A stretch of DNA of 64,000 nucleotides from Nyssa sinensis (GCA_008638375.1 CM018041.1:1178001-1242000); one strand, 5' to 3'. Numbered from the stretch's first letter, positions 48,056-61,333 are shown. Made by a program: numbers and translations. The notes: generated by a model from the sequence alone, not told the origin.

Positions 48056-51000
48056 TTAGGGCTTGCTGGGCTGCCAGGGTTGGTACCTGGTCCAGTTTCT
48101 CTGCCCAGGGTTGAGGGTGTGTCCCTTAGAATGATAGATATACTCATCGCCCTCTCCAGAAAAGTTCTCTTTGTGTTCAACCCCATACCTCTTTGGTTTC
48201 AGCATCAGAAGCTGTAAGAAATGTGTTTCTAATTTAACCAGTGTTTGAAATTATAAAATGGTTAAGAGTTATAATAGTAATATAATGAGGATAAAGTGGT
48301 TTGACCTCATCTCCTGTGTGATCAGTTATGAAGTGGAGCCAACCATGCCATTCCGGTGGTACCTGAGAAGCATTGTAGCGACCTTTTGCTGCATATTCCA
48401 CCCACCTGTGTCTTCCTACAAGACAATTTGGTTCAAGTCTTGTACATGGCATTAATAATTGTTTCACAGGTGCACATGCAAGAAAACACATGGTAATGTT
48501 AGATCTTATGGGTCAATGCACAATCCTCGTGAATAACTGTAAGCATCCAAACATCACTGTTAAGTGTATGGATAACTGTATCGCTAGCCAAGTGAATAGC
48601 ATGAATTCCATTAACCAACTACAGGTATAGACATCAAAGAAGAAGAAAAATAATTAATATCAGACTGATGAACATAAAACCAGACTATTGTTGAGTTAAA
48701 TTGATGTGTATATAACTAGACTATTGAGATGATGGCTCCAATATTTATATAACTTCATTCTAGAGCATTTTTTGCTTCCAATGCTGTGGAAATGAACAAG
48801 AATAAGTTCCATAGTCATGACATGACCAAATTCACCAACAAGAACTGTGTTATCAGAAAACACCCGCAGCAACGACAAGTGTATACAACAACAGCACCTC
48901 CAGTTTTGGTGCTTGTTTTTTAATTTTGTATTACTTATGATAAAAAAAAAAAAATAAAAAGACCATCTTAAGATTTACATTTGGTATATAAATCACAATA
49001 TTCAAGAAAAGAAAATCAAGTGAAAAGGAGAAAGAAACACTGACCATATTGAGTGTCTTCAAGTTTCTCATAATATTTATTACCAAATTTATCAACACCC
49101 ACAAGCCTTGCACCTATGTTGTGAATCTTGGTTTGCCTGAATCAAAAGCAAAAATGGTGTAACAGTTGCTGAAGATGATGTTTAAGTAACAGTAAACAAA
49201 CAAAACTGAAAAAATATTTTGTTGTAGACAGCCACTGATAAAACTTTTGCTCGGTCTTCATATGAAGGAAAAAAGAATGAGAAGAAATAAAGCGGGAGGA
49301 GAGAGAGAGATGAAATAGTTAACAAAAAATATTAGACATGCATAAAACAAAGAATAAGTCACATAACACAGGGTTACGAAGACATTAAAGTCACTCCAGC
49401 TTACCCATCTTATCATTTCACTCCAACATAACACAGGGAGCATTTCCTTGTGACTGTAAAATGATAAGATGAGGCCGTACTTACTGGAGTGACATGTTTA
49501 GAGGCTTATAATGAAGAAAGCCTCGAGTGGTCACTTCCTTACAAGCAACTTACCCATGCAAGTGCTTTTAATCTGGAGGAACTTTAAGGCATCATTTTAC
49601 AGAAAGATGTAGCCTGGAAAAAATACCAAGACCAAAGATCTTATGAAAATTGAAAAAAACATTCCAATTCATAAATTTTTCATGCTTCACAGATTTAGTT
49701 ACTACAAATTCCATAGGTAATTTAATAGGTTTTGTTTACTTTTTCAATCAAAAATACTTATCGGACAACTAGCATGGAAACCCAATACACTTACCAACAA
49801 ATAAATGTCATTCTCTATTTATTCACCAACCAAATGCTCAATAGATTCCCACAATCCACTTAGGGATGCCTTTGGGTGCCTTGTTGAGAAATAAGGAAAT
49901 TTGGGAGCCTGTTATTGATAGATTTCAAAAAATATTGGCAGGTTGGAAAAGGAGATACTTATCGAAAGGAGGAAAACAAACTTTGCTCAGGAGCACATTG
50001 GCAAGTTTCCCTACTTCATGTCTACTTTTCCAATTCCAGTTTCGACAGAGAAGATATTGGACAAGATTCAAAGAGCGTTCTTGTGGGAAGCAAAAGAGGG
50101 GGGATGGAAAATTCCCTTTGTTAACTGGGACAAAATTCATCGCTTAAATTGGGTGGTGGAATTCATGTTAGTTGTGGACAATGGAGTTGTTTGGACTCCT
50201 AGTCTTGGAAGGAACTTCTTTGATTGGGTGATGGAGGAAATGGAGAGCCTACTGACTCTTCTTCATCATCAAAAGCTGAAATTGGAAGAAACTGACAAGA
50301 TGGGGTGGAAGAGAGAGAGCAACATCAATTTTACGGTTAAGTCTTCTTATTGTGATTTGGTTAGGACACGTGATAAAAACTCCCCATTTAAGGTGACTTG
50401 GGCACAAAGGCCCTGTGAAGGCTGAATTTTTTGTATGGACTCTTGTTTGGGGGGGCTGTTACAACAATGGACAACCTCAAGAACAAGGGATTCCATTTGG
50501 CAGAAAGGTGTTTCTTGTGTCTTAAAAGTGAGAAGAATATAAATTACCTCCTTCTTGACTGTCCCTTCTTATTTGGATGTTGTTGGGTAATGACCTTTTC
50601 CATGATGGAGTTTTTGAAAGGGTGGTTAGAAGGTGGTAGGAGGAGGAGGAAGGTGTGGGAATTACCCCCGTTTGGCTGTTGTGGTGAATTTGGAGAGAGA
50701 GGAATCGTCATTTTTTGAAGGGGAGATGATGTTTTTATGTAGATTTAAAGATCATTTTTTGAAAATATTATTATTTTTTTGGTTGTTAAGCCATACCCCT
50801 CGAATGTTTATAGTTTTGTAAATTTTTTTGGAAAACATAAGACTTAGTTTTTGAGAGTTTCCTTTTTTAAATGGGTTTGCCCCGCCTGGTGGCTTTTTGC
50901 AATATATTTTTTTTTATAGATAAATCAGACACGTGCACACACTTTACCCCAAGGGGACTTGAACCCTAAACCTTTCATATGAGGAGGTGGAGGACGTACC

Positions 51001-51746
51001 ACCCACGCTTGAGCTTATGTAGTTTTTTGCAATATGCCTACTTCTCAAAATATATATACACCATGCTAGAGCTTATTAGAAGTAGAGGAATTCAACTTCG
51101 AGATTAGCACTCGCTTAAGGCCTGCCTGGAATCACCCATTCCCCGAAGTTCTTCACTGGGAGCTCTTTTCTCATAAAGCACTTAATGCAAAAGCTCCCAA
51201 CATGCATTAGGAATTTTAACTTCCATATGAAATTGATTTTCTGAATGTCCTATAATTTTAATTGAATATTAAATCTGCCTCTGCAACTACCCAAATTCAC
51301 TGTCATGAACGGGAGGATAAATTGGGATCAAGACTTTAGAGAACCTTCTTTGGTTTTCTATAGATCTATACATTTATGAAACTATCTAACCATAGAATGG
51401 ATTAAATATCATACCAGGTTCACAAATCCAACACAAAATTTATGGTGGTGGGAGCCCATCCCTGTCTATTTGAAATTGTGCATCACTTTTCCACATCTAT
51501 ACTTGATAAAAAGAATGCTTCTAATAATTTAGATGAATTCATCGACGTCTAATGGCATTCAAAATATTTGTTGGAACCTCACAACGTAAATTACAATTTC
51601 TAGTGATCATTCTAGCAACTTATTGACTAGTGACAAGTACAAGCCACAGCCTCTCCAAATTGTAGGTTCTTATACCTTACTGCATCATTTTTCAGTACCT
51701 AGTCTTCGAGATAGAACTTGAACTCCAGCAAAATATATATAAATAT

Positions 51747-51781
<35 letters not shown>

Positions 51782-53122
51782 AAAAGGGACCCAAATGGTA
51801 GAGAACCTTTACACATGAAATTAATAAAGAAAACAAAACTCCACAGTAGCATTCTCACTTTTTATTAATTTTTAATGTAAGCATGCTTCTTCGCTAAAGA
51901 TCTTCAGTTAAATAAACTTATCAAATATTAGTAATGAAGTTTCACTTACAAAAGGTTTCCATCAAAGATGCACTTCCTGTAAAAAGAAAAAAGAAAATAA
52001 ATAATTAGTCAATATAATTACAAATTTATATATTATGGAACAGCAATGAGCCATGTCAATAATTTCGAGAAAACATTCCACTTAGTTATAAAATTTCTAG
52101 AAAGAGAATTTCAAGGTAAAAAATGACAAGCCAGAGAGTTCTAAGTGAATTGTGTATAAGAAGGTCAGAAAGTGTAAGTGACTACATTGATTCTACTATT
52201 GAGACTCTCTGATCAATCAGAATGTTCAGGAGCTGAGGTGAACTTCAATTTTCCATGCCATTAAATGTTTAAAGTTCATCCCCGAATAACTTCATGATTC
52301 ATCCTTTGGGATTATTGTGTCAGTTTCCCATGTAGCAATAAACTTCCATTTCAATACCCAAAAATATTCAAAATTAGTGCCAATGTGAAGCATGAAGGAC
52401 AGCTTTTCAAAATATATTTTGTTTGAAATATCCCCCAAATCAGACCTACATAATTGTCTAGTCTATCATTTTATTTATTTATTTATTTTGATAAGTCGCC
52501 CCATATATCATTAATGCAATTACTATATTTCGTTAGTTTGATTACTTTTTATTTGCTTGAGATTTGGTTATGAAAAATGTTGATCTGGATTTTTTATTTT
52601 TGGTTTACCGTTCAGTTTGGTTTCTCGTAAAATGGTGATAGGTGATTAAATTTTATTTGAAAATGAATCTTAAATTTTCATTGTTTGCGAACCCTAGAAA
52701 ACAACTAATCCGGCCAAACACAACAATTTTGCACCATTGATGTGAGATTGTCTCAAGTATATCGAGAACCAAAACAACATAGAACATAAATTCAAAATCA
52801 TTATTTGCTTCTCTTTTCCTTAAAATTCTCGGCAACGAAACGCTCAGCAAACGGAGATGTTTTAGACAAATGAGGTTAAAAAAGTAATAAAAAAAATCAT
52901 TCAAAATAGGTTACAGTTCTATCGCAACAAAATCAGATTCAAAATTCAAGAGCATTTCGCAACAACCAAACATTCAAAAGAGGGAAAATATATCCATATA
53001 AATACATAAATGTGTATAGTGGGAGGAACTGACGTGTATCCTTCTTCTTTGAGCTCCCTTATGAAGTTTCCGATCCCTTTCTCCCTGATCGTCTTCAACG
53101 CGTTCTTTAACACCGACGCCAT
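48056..53122 (-). CDS. NDUFA12: NADH dehydrogenase [ubiquinone] 1 alpha subcomplex subunit 12 (B17.2)
   Basis: Accessory subunit of mitochondrial respiratory complex I, on the matrix arm. Five minus-strand exons: 53034-53122, 51950-51976, 49045-49136, 48306-48415, 48056-48211; 157 aa, the normal plant length. Recognisable blocks: ALKTIREKGIGNFIRE at the N terminus, CIFDGNLLQTKIHNIG, VGVDKFGNKYYE, GRHRWVEYAAKGRYNASQVP, PEWHGWLHFITDHTGDE, and the C-terminal HTLNPGQRNWTRYQPW. Exon 2 is a 27-nt micro-exon supported by phase and by the CIFDGNLL signature. The reading frame is intact throughout. Intron 2 contains a LINE fragment and a SINE. A (GA)n tract lies directly before the ATG. It is the second complex I gene in the window after NDUFS6, in the same order as At3g03070/At3g03100 from memory. 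Confidence 0.95.
49862..50890 (+). mobile_element. LINE (L1) ORF2 C-terminal fragment in NDUFA12 intron 2
   Basis: Plus-strand pieces across three frames: AGWKRRYLSKGGKQTLLRST, then FPIPVSTEKILDKIQRAFLW, then a zinc-binding tail (RCFLCLKSEKNINYLLLDC). Together these are the standard plant L1 ORF2 C terminus with frameshifts and an internal deletion. It is antisense to NDUFA12, and its 5' end is truncated. Confidence 0.85.
50894..51035 (-). mobile_element. tRNA-derived SINE with 12-bp target duplication
   Basis: The target duplication tttttgcaatat occurs at 50894-50905 and 51024-51035. The 118-bp body (50906-51023), read on the minus strand, starts ctacataagctcaagcgtgg (A box region). It has the B box gggttcaagtcccc and ends tttatctat plus A9. 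The tail resembles the LINE tails here, so LINE machinery probably mobilised it. Confidence 0.8.
51751..51779 (+). repeat. (AG)n microsatellite in NDUFA12 intron 2
   Basis: About 14 uninterrupted GA units. Confidence 0.9.
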
Positions 53123-53195
53123 CTCTCTCTCTCTCTCTCTTCCCCACTCTGTAGACCCTATTCGGAATTTCTCTCTCTCTCTCTCTCTCTCTCAC
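53123..53195 (-). promoter_or_regulatory. GA-rich 5' leader of NDUFA12
   Basis: Two (CT)n tracts on the plus strand (about 53,123-53,140 and 53,170-53,193) read as (GA)n on the coding strand. The first abuts the NDUFA12 ATG. Such leaders are common in plant housekeeping genes; function is inferred. Confidence 0.4.
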
Positions 53196-55180
53196 GAGTT
53201 CGGAATTCGTATGAACTCGACCACGTATACACATCTGGGCAACCAATGATTGTTCACCACGTAAGAAGACGCTAGCCAAAAAGGTTTGAAGTCGACCCGT
53301 GACGGCCTGCTCCGAGAGAAAAGCCCGCTTAAACCATCTCGAAAGATCCTCCAAAAATAAGGTAACCAAATGTATTTTTTTGCTACATCATCTACAAAAT
53401 TTGTTACACACATTTGTTAATTTAAAATGCAGCACTCTGATATAAAAGGCAAATTTTAATATATATATATATATATATATTTACATTTTATATTAAGAAG
53501 CGGGTTCAAGACGAGTCCTGTCTAGGCTAATGGGAGAAGCCTCCCTGAAATTACAAATTTTCTTTTTACATGTAATATTTAAAGTATTTAAAAAAAATCT
53601 CTAATTTAAAATTATATATATTTAACCTCCTTAAATTTTTTTAAAATATTTTTTTACACGTCATTTGAAAAAAATAAATTCCAATTTGTAAAAAACAATG
53701 TTTTGCTCCTAAATTTTCTCCAAAAAACAAATAAAATTAAGTAGTCTCATTCATTTTTTTCCTTCCCCCCTTGAGTGGGTCCACAATTTTTTATATAAGA
53801 GAGTAAAATTTTGCATCATTTTATTGAGTCTTACAAATTTTTAACATTGTTAAGTACATTTGTTATTTCTCATTAAGTGTATTTAACTTACTGTCTGACT
53901 TGTTGTATCGGTTGAAAATGACAATAGTAACTGTGAGGGTGAAAATTCACAAATAATGACACTCTTGGACAAAAAGAGAAAAGCCTAACGCTGGAAGTCA
54001 AAAGACAACGGTGAGATGCTCGCCAACGACTCTCCGATAACCAACTCAGAGAGATGCTTGAAGAAAAATAAACAGGAATGCATAAAAAAAAAAATTCATG
54101 TAATGTGTTGCATTACCTGTTTCATATGGATAAGTTTAAATAAATCATTGATTTCAGTTAACTCAATGGTTGTAAGGAGATTATTGGATCACGGATAATG
54201 TCATTATTGAGGTTGCGCTTTCAATTATGGTGGAATTGGTATTGTTTATCACCTTATAATCTACACGAATGTATGAACTCATGTCGTTTATATCTCTTTG
54301 CCTAATTTGTGTATTGAGACGGAACTAACTCGTTATGAGTTGACTACTTTGTCTATATGGATGAATCCAGTTTTGTCTCTTAGTATAATTCAATTATGCA
54401 AATTTTTTTATATTTTGCATATCCCTTTCCAAGTGGAGTGTACATATTTGATATGTAATTATATACCTCTACATTGACATAGTCCTCAAATGTACAACTC
54501 CTAACACTTTAAGGGTCTCTTGAAAAAGGCATTGTAACTTGAGGAGCTTATAAAATATAACTTACCCTATTTGAAGGTTTTAGAAACAAAAAAAAGGATA
54601 ATAATTTAAAATCAAGAATAATTTAATTTGAAAAAATCAGGATCAATTTTTACATCTCAAAAAATACAGTATTAGATTATTGGTGATAATTTAGATAAAT
54701 TATAAATAATGTGTCAATAAAAAATAATTACATAATTTGCGATGCATACAAAAATTTGAAACATTTAACATTACTCATTTTGAATAAAAAAAAAAGAAGA
54801 GAATGAGAGAAAAAAATTATTTGTTTTTATTCTTATGAATATTTGTGAAATAAATGAGAAAAAATAATTATTTTTTATTTGAATAATTTGTAGAAGAAAG
54901 AATAAAATAAAATATATAAACTAATTGATACGTAAATCTATTTTATTATAATAACTTTATTTTGTAACACAAATATTTAAGAATATATTTAAAAATTTTA
55001 AAAATATTTATTTATTTTAAAATCTTTTATCTTTTTTCTTACTTGAAAATATAAACGAGACTTCACCATCTCAATTTTTTATTTTCTCTCAAAATAATCT
55101 ATTCATCCAAGAATAAGATTTTTTTTAATGGATATGGGCTGGATTCAGCGGCCTTGTACGAATAGAAAAAAAGAGGCCGG
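53196..55180. other. Intergenic region, no gene seen
   Basis: Very AT-rich, with an (AT)n tract near 53,459-53,480. A SINE-like B box (gcgggttcaagacgag) lies near 53,500. Nothing coding is recognisable. Confidence 0.45.
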
Positions 55181-55202
55181 GTCAAGAAATTGCGCATTTG
55201 TA

Positions 55203-55246
55203 CACGTGGAGGCACGGCATTTGATGAATTTTTCCCCGATGACGCG
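55203..55246 (+). promoter_or_regulatory. G-box and UPRE-like motif in the HRD1 promoter
   Basis: The palindrome CACGTG is at 55203-55208 and GATGACGCG at 55238-55246, the latter followed by G. The second matches nine bases of the plant XBP1-like unfolded-protein-response element GATGACGCGTAC (from memory). Both lie roughly 100-150 bp upstream of the likely 5' UTR exon. Confidence 0.45.
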
Positions 55247-55319
55247 GAAATATCTGAACCCTGCTCTACCCCGGTTCCTCCCCTCCGTTGCGCGAGGCTT
55301 CTTCTTCTTCCTCACCCGC

Positions 55320-56159
55320 TGAAGGGCAATTCATAATTCTTACCGACAAAACCCCTTGAGAGCGACTCAACAGGTACTCACGCATAACGCCTTTCAATTA
55401 TAAGAATTTATTGGTTTTTGATTTGATATCGAATTCGTATTGAATTTAGTAAATCTGTTTCTAGCTTGATTTGGAGCGTTACAATTCGTTCGAGTTTGAG
55501 TTTATCGGTGGTTTTGGTTCTTTTAACTTAACGAACATCAACCTTCTATCCGGTAACTAAGGAAACAGAGGAAAAGAAAAAAAAGAAAGAAAGAAGAAAT
55601 TGCAAATCTAATGTCTTCTGTTGTTTTGTGTTTTCAATATACGATAAATCTCTCCCGTGTTTTGTCATTAATTAAATTAACTCAGCTGAGCTGATACTTC
55701 ATTTACACAGGTCCCTCCCTAATTATATTGAATTATAGTATTCTATTTTTACTTATTTTTCCTGCTTTTCCTTCCGAAAGCTAACAGAGCACAATGGACA
55801 TGGAATTACAGTATTCTATTCAATTACAGCATCATCCTTTCGTGTCTCCTCTTTCTCTACCACTTTGCACATAAAAAAGTGGGATTTAACCCGTAAATTC
55901 TTACGGGTGTCCACAAAATTGTGGAAAGAGTGAAAGCAAGATTAACAGACTCGAATTACCCAGAAAAAAGAAAGACTTGAGAAATCTATCAAACCGGGAA
56001 AAGGGTTAACTGATTTGAGAATTCAATGTGAATTGGTTTCAGGTTTTATGTCTTTTTTTTTGGGGGGTGGGGGGGTAGGTTGTTTGATCTCTTGCTATAT
56101 TATTGTAATTTTTTTAATAGAGTTAAATAATTAATTGATTGAATGGTGTGTTTTAGCAG
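55320..56159 (+). other. Probable HRD1 5' UTR exon and leader intron
   Basis: A plausible non-coding exon ends at 55373 (gactcaacag followed by gtactc). The acceptor tttagcag lies at 56,152-56,159, 13 bp before the first HRD1 ATG. The transcription start is not determined. Confidence 0.45.
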
Positions 56160-56172
56160 CACGTGGAGCAAA

Positions 56173-59100
56173 ATGATGAAGCTGCAGACGTATGCAGGGC
56201 TTAGTTTGGTTGCTACACTTGCTGTTATTTATCATGCATTTAACAGTAGAAGCCAGTTCTATCCGGCAATGGTTTATTTATCAACCTCCAAGATCAGTTT
56301 GGTGCTTCTCCTCAACATGGGTCTTGTAATTATGTGCATTTTGTGGCAGTTAACCAAACGGGTCTTCCTCGGGTCCCTTCGAGAAGCAGAGGTTGAAAGG
56401 CTGAATGAGCAGTCGTGGCGGGAAGTCATGGAAATACTTTTTGCAATCACTATTTTCAGGCAGGACTTCTCTGTTACATTTCTCGCCTTGGTCACTGCTC
56501 TTTTGCTAATTAAGGCACTGCATTGGTTGGCTCAAAAGAGGGTTGAGTACATTGAAACAACTCCATCTGTTCCCATGTTGTCCCACATTCGAATTGTTTC
56601 TTTCTTGGGGTTCCTTCTTCTTCTAGATAGTCTCTTTTTGTACAATTCTGTAGAGTATTTGATTCAAACGCGACAGGCCTCAGTTTCTCTCTTCTTTTCA
56701 TTCGAGTAAGTCATCCTTGCTTATGCCTTTTTGATTATATTATTTTCAGTTCTTTCTGAAATGTGCTCCTCACAATTGTGTTGCAATGATTAGTGAGCTG
56801 TCGTTACATGGTTATTATTTTTTCTACAATGCTTGTACAAATTTGTTGATAGGGCATTAGATTCGGTAGTTTGGAAAGCAAAGATGACAAGAACGTATAA
56901 ATATAAATTTATTTGTCACTATAGGTTTAGCAAGTCTTAGAAGCAAAGGTAACATCACAGAATGAAGTGTCTGACAGAATGTCCGGTGTTTTTTTCTTTT
57001 CTTTTTTTTTTTTTTTGGGGGGGGGGGGGGGGGGGTTAGGTTCATCTGTGAAAACCCAAGAAGGATTGTCAATAAGCTATTAGGCTTGGATTGGTGAAAT
57101 CTATTGTGTTACCAATATAAGAGGCTTATATCACAATCCTTGAAAAGAAAAAATGAAAGAAAGACTCGTAATGGTTTTTTTTTTAAATATTTATTGAAAG
57201 AAAACTAAAGAATCTCTATAGTACCGAAAAATAATTGCTACTACGGCTTAGGCATGTATAACATTAATTAATTTCTTATCAATTTAAATTTTTTTTTTTT
57301 TGGGGGGGGTGTGTGGCTTTATATCTGGCTGATGGTTTACTCACCTACATATCAAGACCTTCTAAGTTATATGATTTGTCACCAATGTCACTTAAGTTGT
57401 GATGTGCATCATATGTGACTTTGAATGGATGTGGATCCTCCCCATCCACCCCCAAAAAGAAAAGAGTCGATAGACGCTCTTAAAAAATCATATGGTTATA
57501 AATACAGAAAATCAAAATAACTAAAATTGGCATAAATGAATTAAAAAATGACTAATGTCACAAATAAATTGAAAAAAGAAAATAAATAAAAACTTGTACT
57601 CTAAGCTACATCACATATGCTTTAAATTCGTCATTAAGCAAAATATATACTATTTTTATTGTTAAGAAGCTAATGAGACCACAATTGACCATATCTTAGA
57701 TTAGAAGTAATGAAAATAATAGATGCAAATTAAAAGAATTGTGTGGGGCTGTAACACATTGCTTTCCCCTTTTTGAAAGACTTAAACATGATTATTGCAT
57801 GTATATTTTGTTAATCCAATCTATCATGCAATGTCAAGATGGGTCTTCTTTTTTTTTATCAGTATCAAGATGGGTCTTTTTTTAAACCTTTTTTCTGTAA
57901 ATTCTTAATTTAATGTATAATTTTTGTTCTTTTAGCATTGACAATGGTTTTAACCAATTGTTCACCTCTTGGTATTAGTGGGACCTGATATGACTTGGTA
58001 TGGATTGAAATGTATTGTCTAGGATGCACACAGTCACATGAAAACTGCATTTTCAAGAATATACACTCGTATAATCATATGGACATATAAAGCTCAAAAT
58101 ATCAAATGATTTTCACCTTTGTCACTTTTCATTTGTCGATGGCAAAGTTATACTTTTGTAGTTTGACCATGGTCCCTTGATATCACTTTGAAAGGAAGCG
58201 AAACATATACTATGTGAATCAAATATATATATATATATATATATATAATATTTGTGTGTGTGTGTTTACTAAGTTAGATATCTATATGTTATGTCTCAAA
58301 ATTTGCTCCCTATGTATATTTGGATGTAACTTTTGAGTGTATTTAAAATATTTTAACTCAGGTACATGATATTAGCAACAACAACGGTGTCGACATTTGT
58401 TAAATATGTTTTCTATGTTAGCGACATGCTTATGGAAGGACAATGGGAAAGAAAGGCCGTCTACACCTTTTACTTGGAACTTATTCGGGACTTGCTGCAC
58501 TTGTCTATGTATCTATGCTTCTTTCTTGTGATTTTCATGTAAGTAACTTATCCAGCCACGTCTGTGTGCTTGTATGATGTTGCATGCCTGTGACATGGGA
58601 ATGCAGATACACTCACGCATTTATGTGTGTGTGTTCGTCTGCATGCATACATGCATATTTATATGTATGCTAATGTGCACATATAAATTATTTATGTAAT
58701 GTGGATAGTGGTGTTATTGGTCTTCTCATTTTTTGTTGTGTAACATGGTTTAGTGCCCAACAGTGCTGGATCCACCATAGAGCAAGTGAACCAATGGCTT
58801 TAGGCCCCACGGGCCCACCCCCAAATGTTATATAATTTATAGTATAATTAGAAGTCTAAGGTAATCAGGTTTATAGAAGTTTAAGCCCCACAAAGAAGGG
58901 CCTATAAAAGTTTAAGTTTAAGAAGAAAAATTCAAGTTAGACCAATCATATTTGATAAAATACATGAATAGTCTTTTTGTATTGCCCAACTTATACATTT
59001 TGTAAATGTTAGTAGTAAAATTTTAAATTATGTATGAATTCAATTGTCAGAATTTTATTCAACGTTTATATTTTTTTGTATTCGACACTACCATAATTTT

Positions 59101-61333
59101 TATGTTATAATATATTATATATTACAATATTTATAATTTAATATTAAAAAATAAAAAAACTTCATGTACATTACTGTTTTAACCCCCAAATTGTACAGTG
59201 CCGACCCTGGTGCCCAAAACACAGCGAGAGCAAGAGTAAAAATGGCATAAGGGCATCAAATCTAAAAATTTCTTGGGTCCAAGTGTACTGAGAGTAAAAA
59301 AGGGCTAGCCTAATGCACGAGGTAGAGGAGGTGCTCCGTGCTCCCGAGGCTTGCAATCTCTACTCCCAACACCTAGGATCCGTTGATTGGCCAGGGATCC
59401 CCTCCAAATTTGCACTTTCACCATTGAGAGTGGAACCGTTGCCCTACAGCCTCTACTTAGGCAGATTAGGGAGCTTAGTGAAGTCTTGATGGGGGCACTT
59501 GTGTACGTAAACATGCTGAATTATTTGGTGTTCTTTTACTGTTTATCAGCAATCAGATTGGATGCTGCTCTATGTCCCCCTCCTTTTCCCTCTCTCAAAG
59601 GTGGTCTTATCCTTAAAATCCTACAAACTTCAGGGCTAACTTCGTATTCCTCAATTTGGTTTGGGATCAAAAGATGGATTTAGAGCTTTTATGGGATGTT
59701 CGGTTGCCATTTTGCAGCAAAAATCTGAAAATTTCCATATATATGTTAATATGAAGTCTTGGATTTGGGCAAGCTACTTTTTCTTTCTCAGAAGATGTTT
59801 CTCATTGCTGTTGGTTTACTGGTCCAAAGTCATCTCAGATGAGGGGGCTGAGTTGGGACGATGAACTTGTGTTTTGCATCTGTGGCAAATTACTACCTTA
59901 TTTGCTCCAAAACTCGCTTCTTTGCCGACAAATTCTAATTTTTTCTTATTAAATTTATTACTATTGAATTTCTATTTTATACCATGGCATGTTTGTAATT
60001 TGGCTGCTTGTTTTTTCTTGGTTCCTTGGCTTTCTCAGGAACTATGGTGTGCCTTTGCACTTGATTCGAGAGCTCTATGAGACATTTCGCAACTTTAAGG
60101 TTCGTGTTGCTGATTACATTCGTTATCGGAAGATTACTTCAAATATGAATGATCATTTTCCAGATGCAACACCTGAAGAGCTGAATGTGTGAGTTATTCA
60201 CTTGATCCAGCCTTTTGAATGTAGGTCTTCTTCGAAATTATGTTGCTCCAGTATCATTCTGAATTGTTCTGGATGCTTATGCAGAAGTGATGCAACATGC
60301 ATTATTTGTCGTGAGGAGATGACTACTGCCAAGAAATTAATTTGTGGGCATCTTTTTCATGTGCATTGCCTTCGGTCATGGTTAGAGCGGCAAAACACAT
60401 GTCCCACTTGCAGAGCCCTTGTCGTATCACCTGAAAATGGGACAAATGCAACTGGATCACAAGCAAATGTACATCATGGTAATTTTATTTTTTCATTTTA
60501 TTTTTTTGGCATATCAAGTTGTTTTTAATGTTCCTTACATGTATGAAAAATGAATTCAAAATTTTGTGTGAAATCTGGTAGTTTTATGACATTAAGCATG
60601 GCAAAACTTTGAATTTTGACTTTGAGACAATACATCTATTTGAGGGGCTCGTCATTTTGGAAAATTCTACGGCTTGGTCCCTCCAGATTCCTTATACCAT
60701 GTTCTTATTTTTTTGAAAAAAAATCCTGTTGCTTTATCATGATAATCTAATTCAATCATATCAAATACATCAACAGATGCTAAAATGTAGTAACAGGGCT
60801 ATGAGGTGCTCATTTTCTGATCTATCAAAGTATTTATTGAGCATTGTTTCTTGCCGGACTCCCTCCCCCCCAACTCTTTTAAATTTTGAAGAAGAAAACG
60901 AAGCTATTTTGTGATCAGTCATTTGCACATTGTATTGATGGGAGTATGATAATTTGGTAATCTCGAGGGTAAAACTTTTATGTGTGAGCATTTATATTTG
61001 AATGCATTCTCGTATATGTTTTGAAGCTAAGCATCCGGACTTTACAAATGCAAAGGATAGCATATCAACATTGCTCTTTTCTTGTTTAGCAGAGCTATTA
61101 GATGGTCTTACATTCCTCGACTTTCCAGCAGTTGTGTAAAATATGCCTCCACTTAAAGAAACAGAGAAAAATAAGGTGGCTTAGGACATTCTAAAATCAT
61201 CCGGCTGCATCATTTTTATTGTGTTGTTGATTCCTTTAGCTTAACTATGGATTTTTGGCCCCAATTCAATTGAGTTAAAATGTTGGCTTCATTTGATGGT
61301 TATGCAACAAATCAATGAAGTTAACTTGATATA

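Noticed and set aside
52470..52520. Another T-led micro-insertion (ttttgataagtcgcccc)
   Set aside because: The T-run and gataagt motif look right, but flanking repeat is only about 7 bp.
55128..55322. 64-codon open frame before HRD1
   Set aside because: It overlaps the likely HRD1 promoter and leader; its sequence is low-complexity at the end (poly-Phe) and unlike any family.
58765..59213. Possible MITE bounded by acagtgctggatcc and acagtgccgaccct
   Set aside because: The two motifs are in the same orientation, not inverted, and no target duplication was found.
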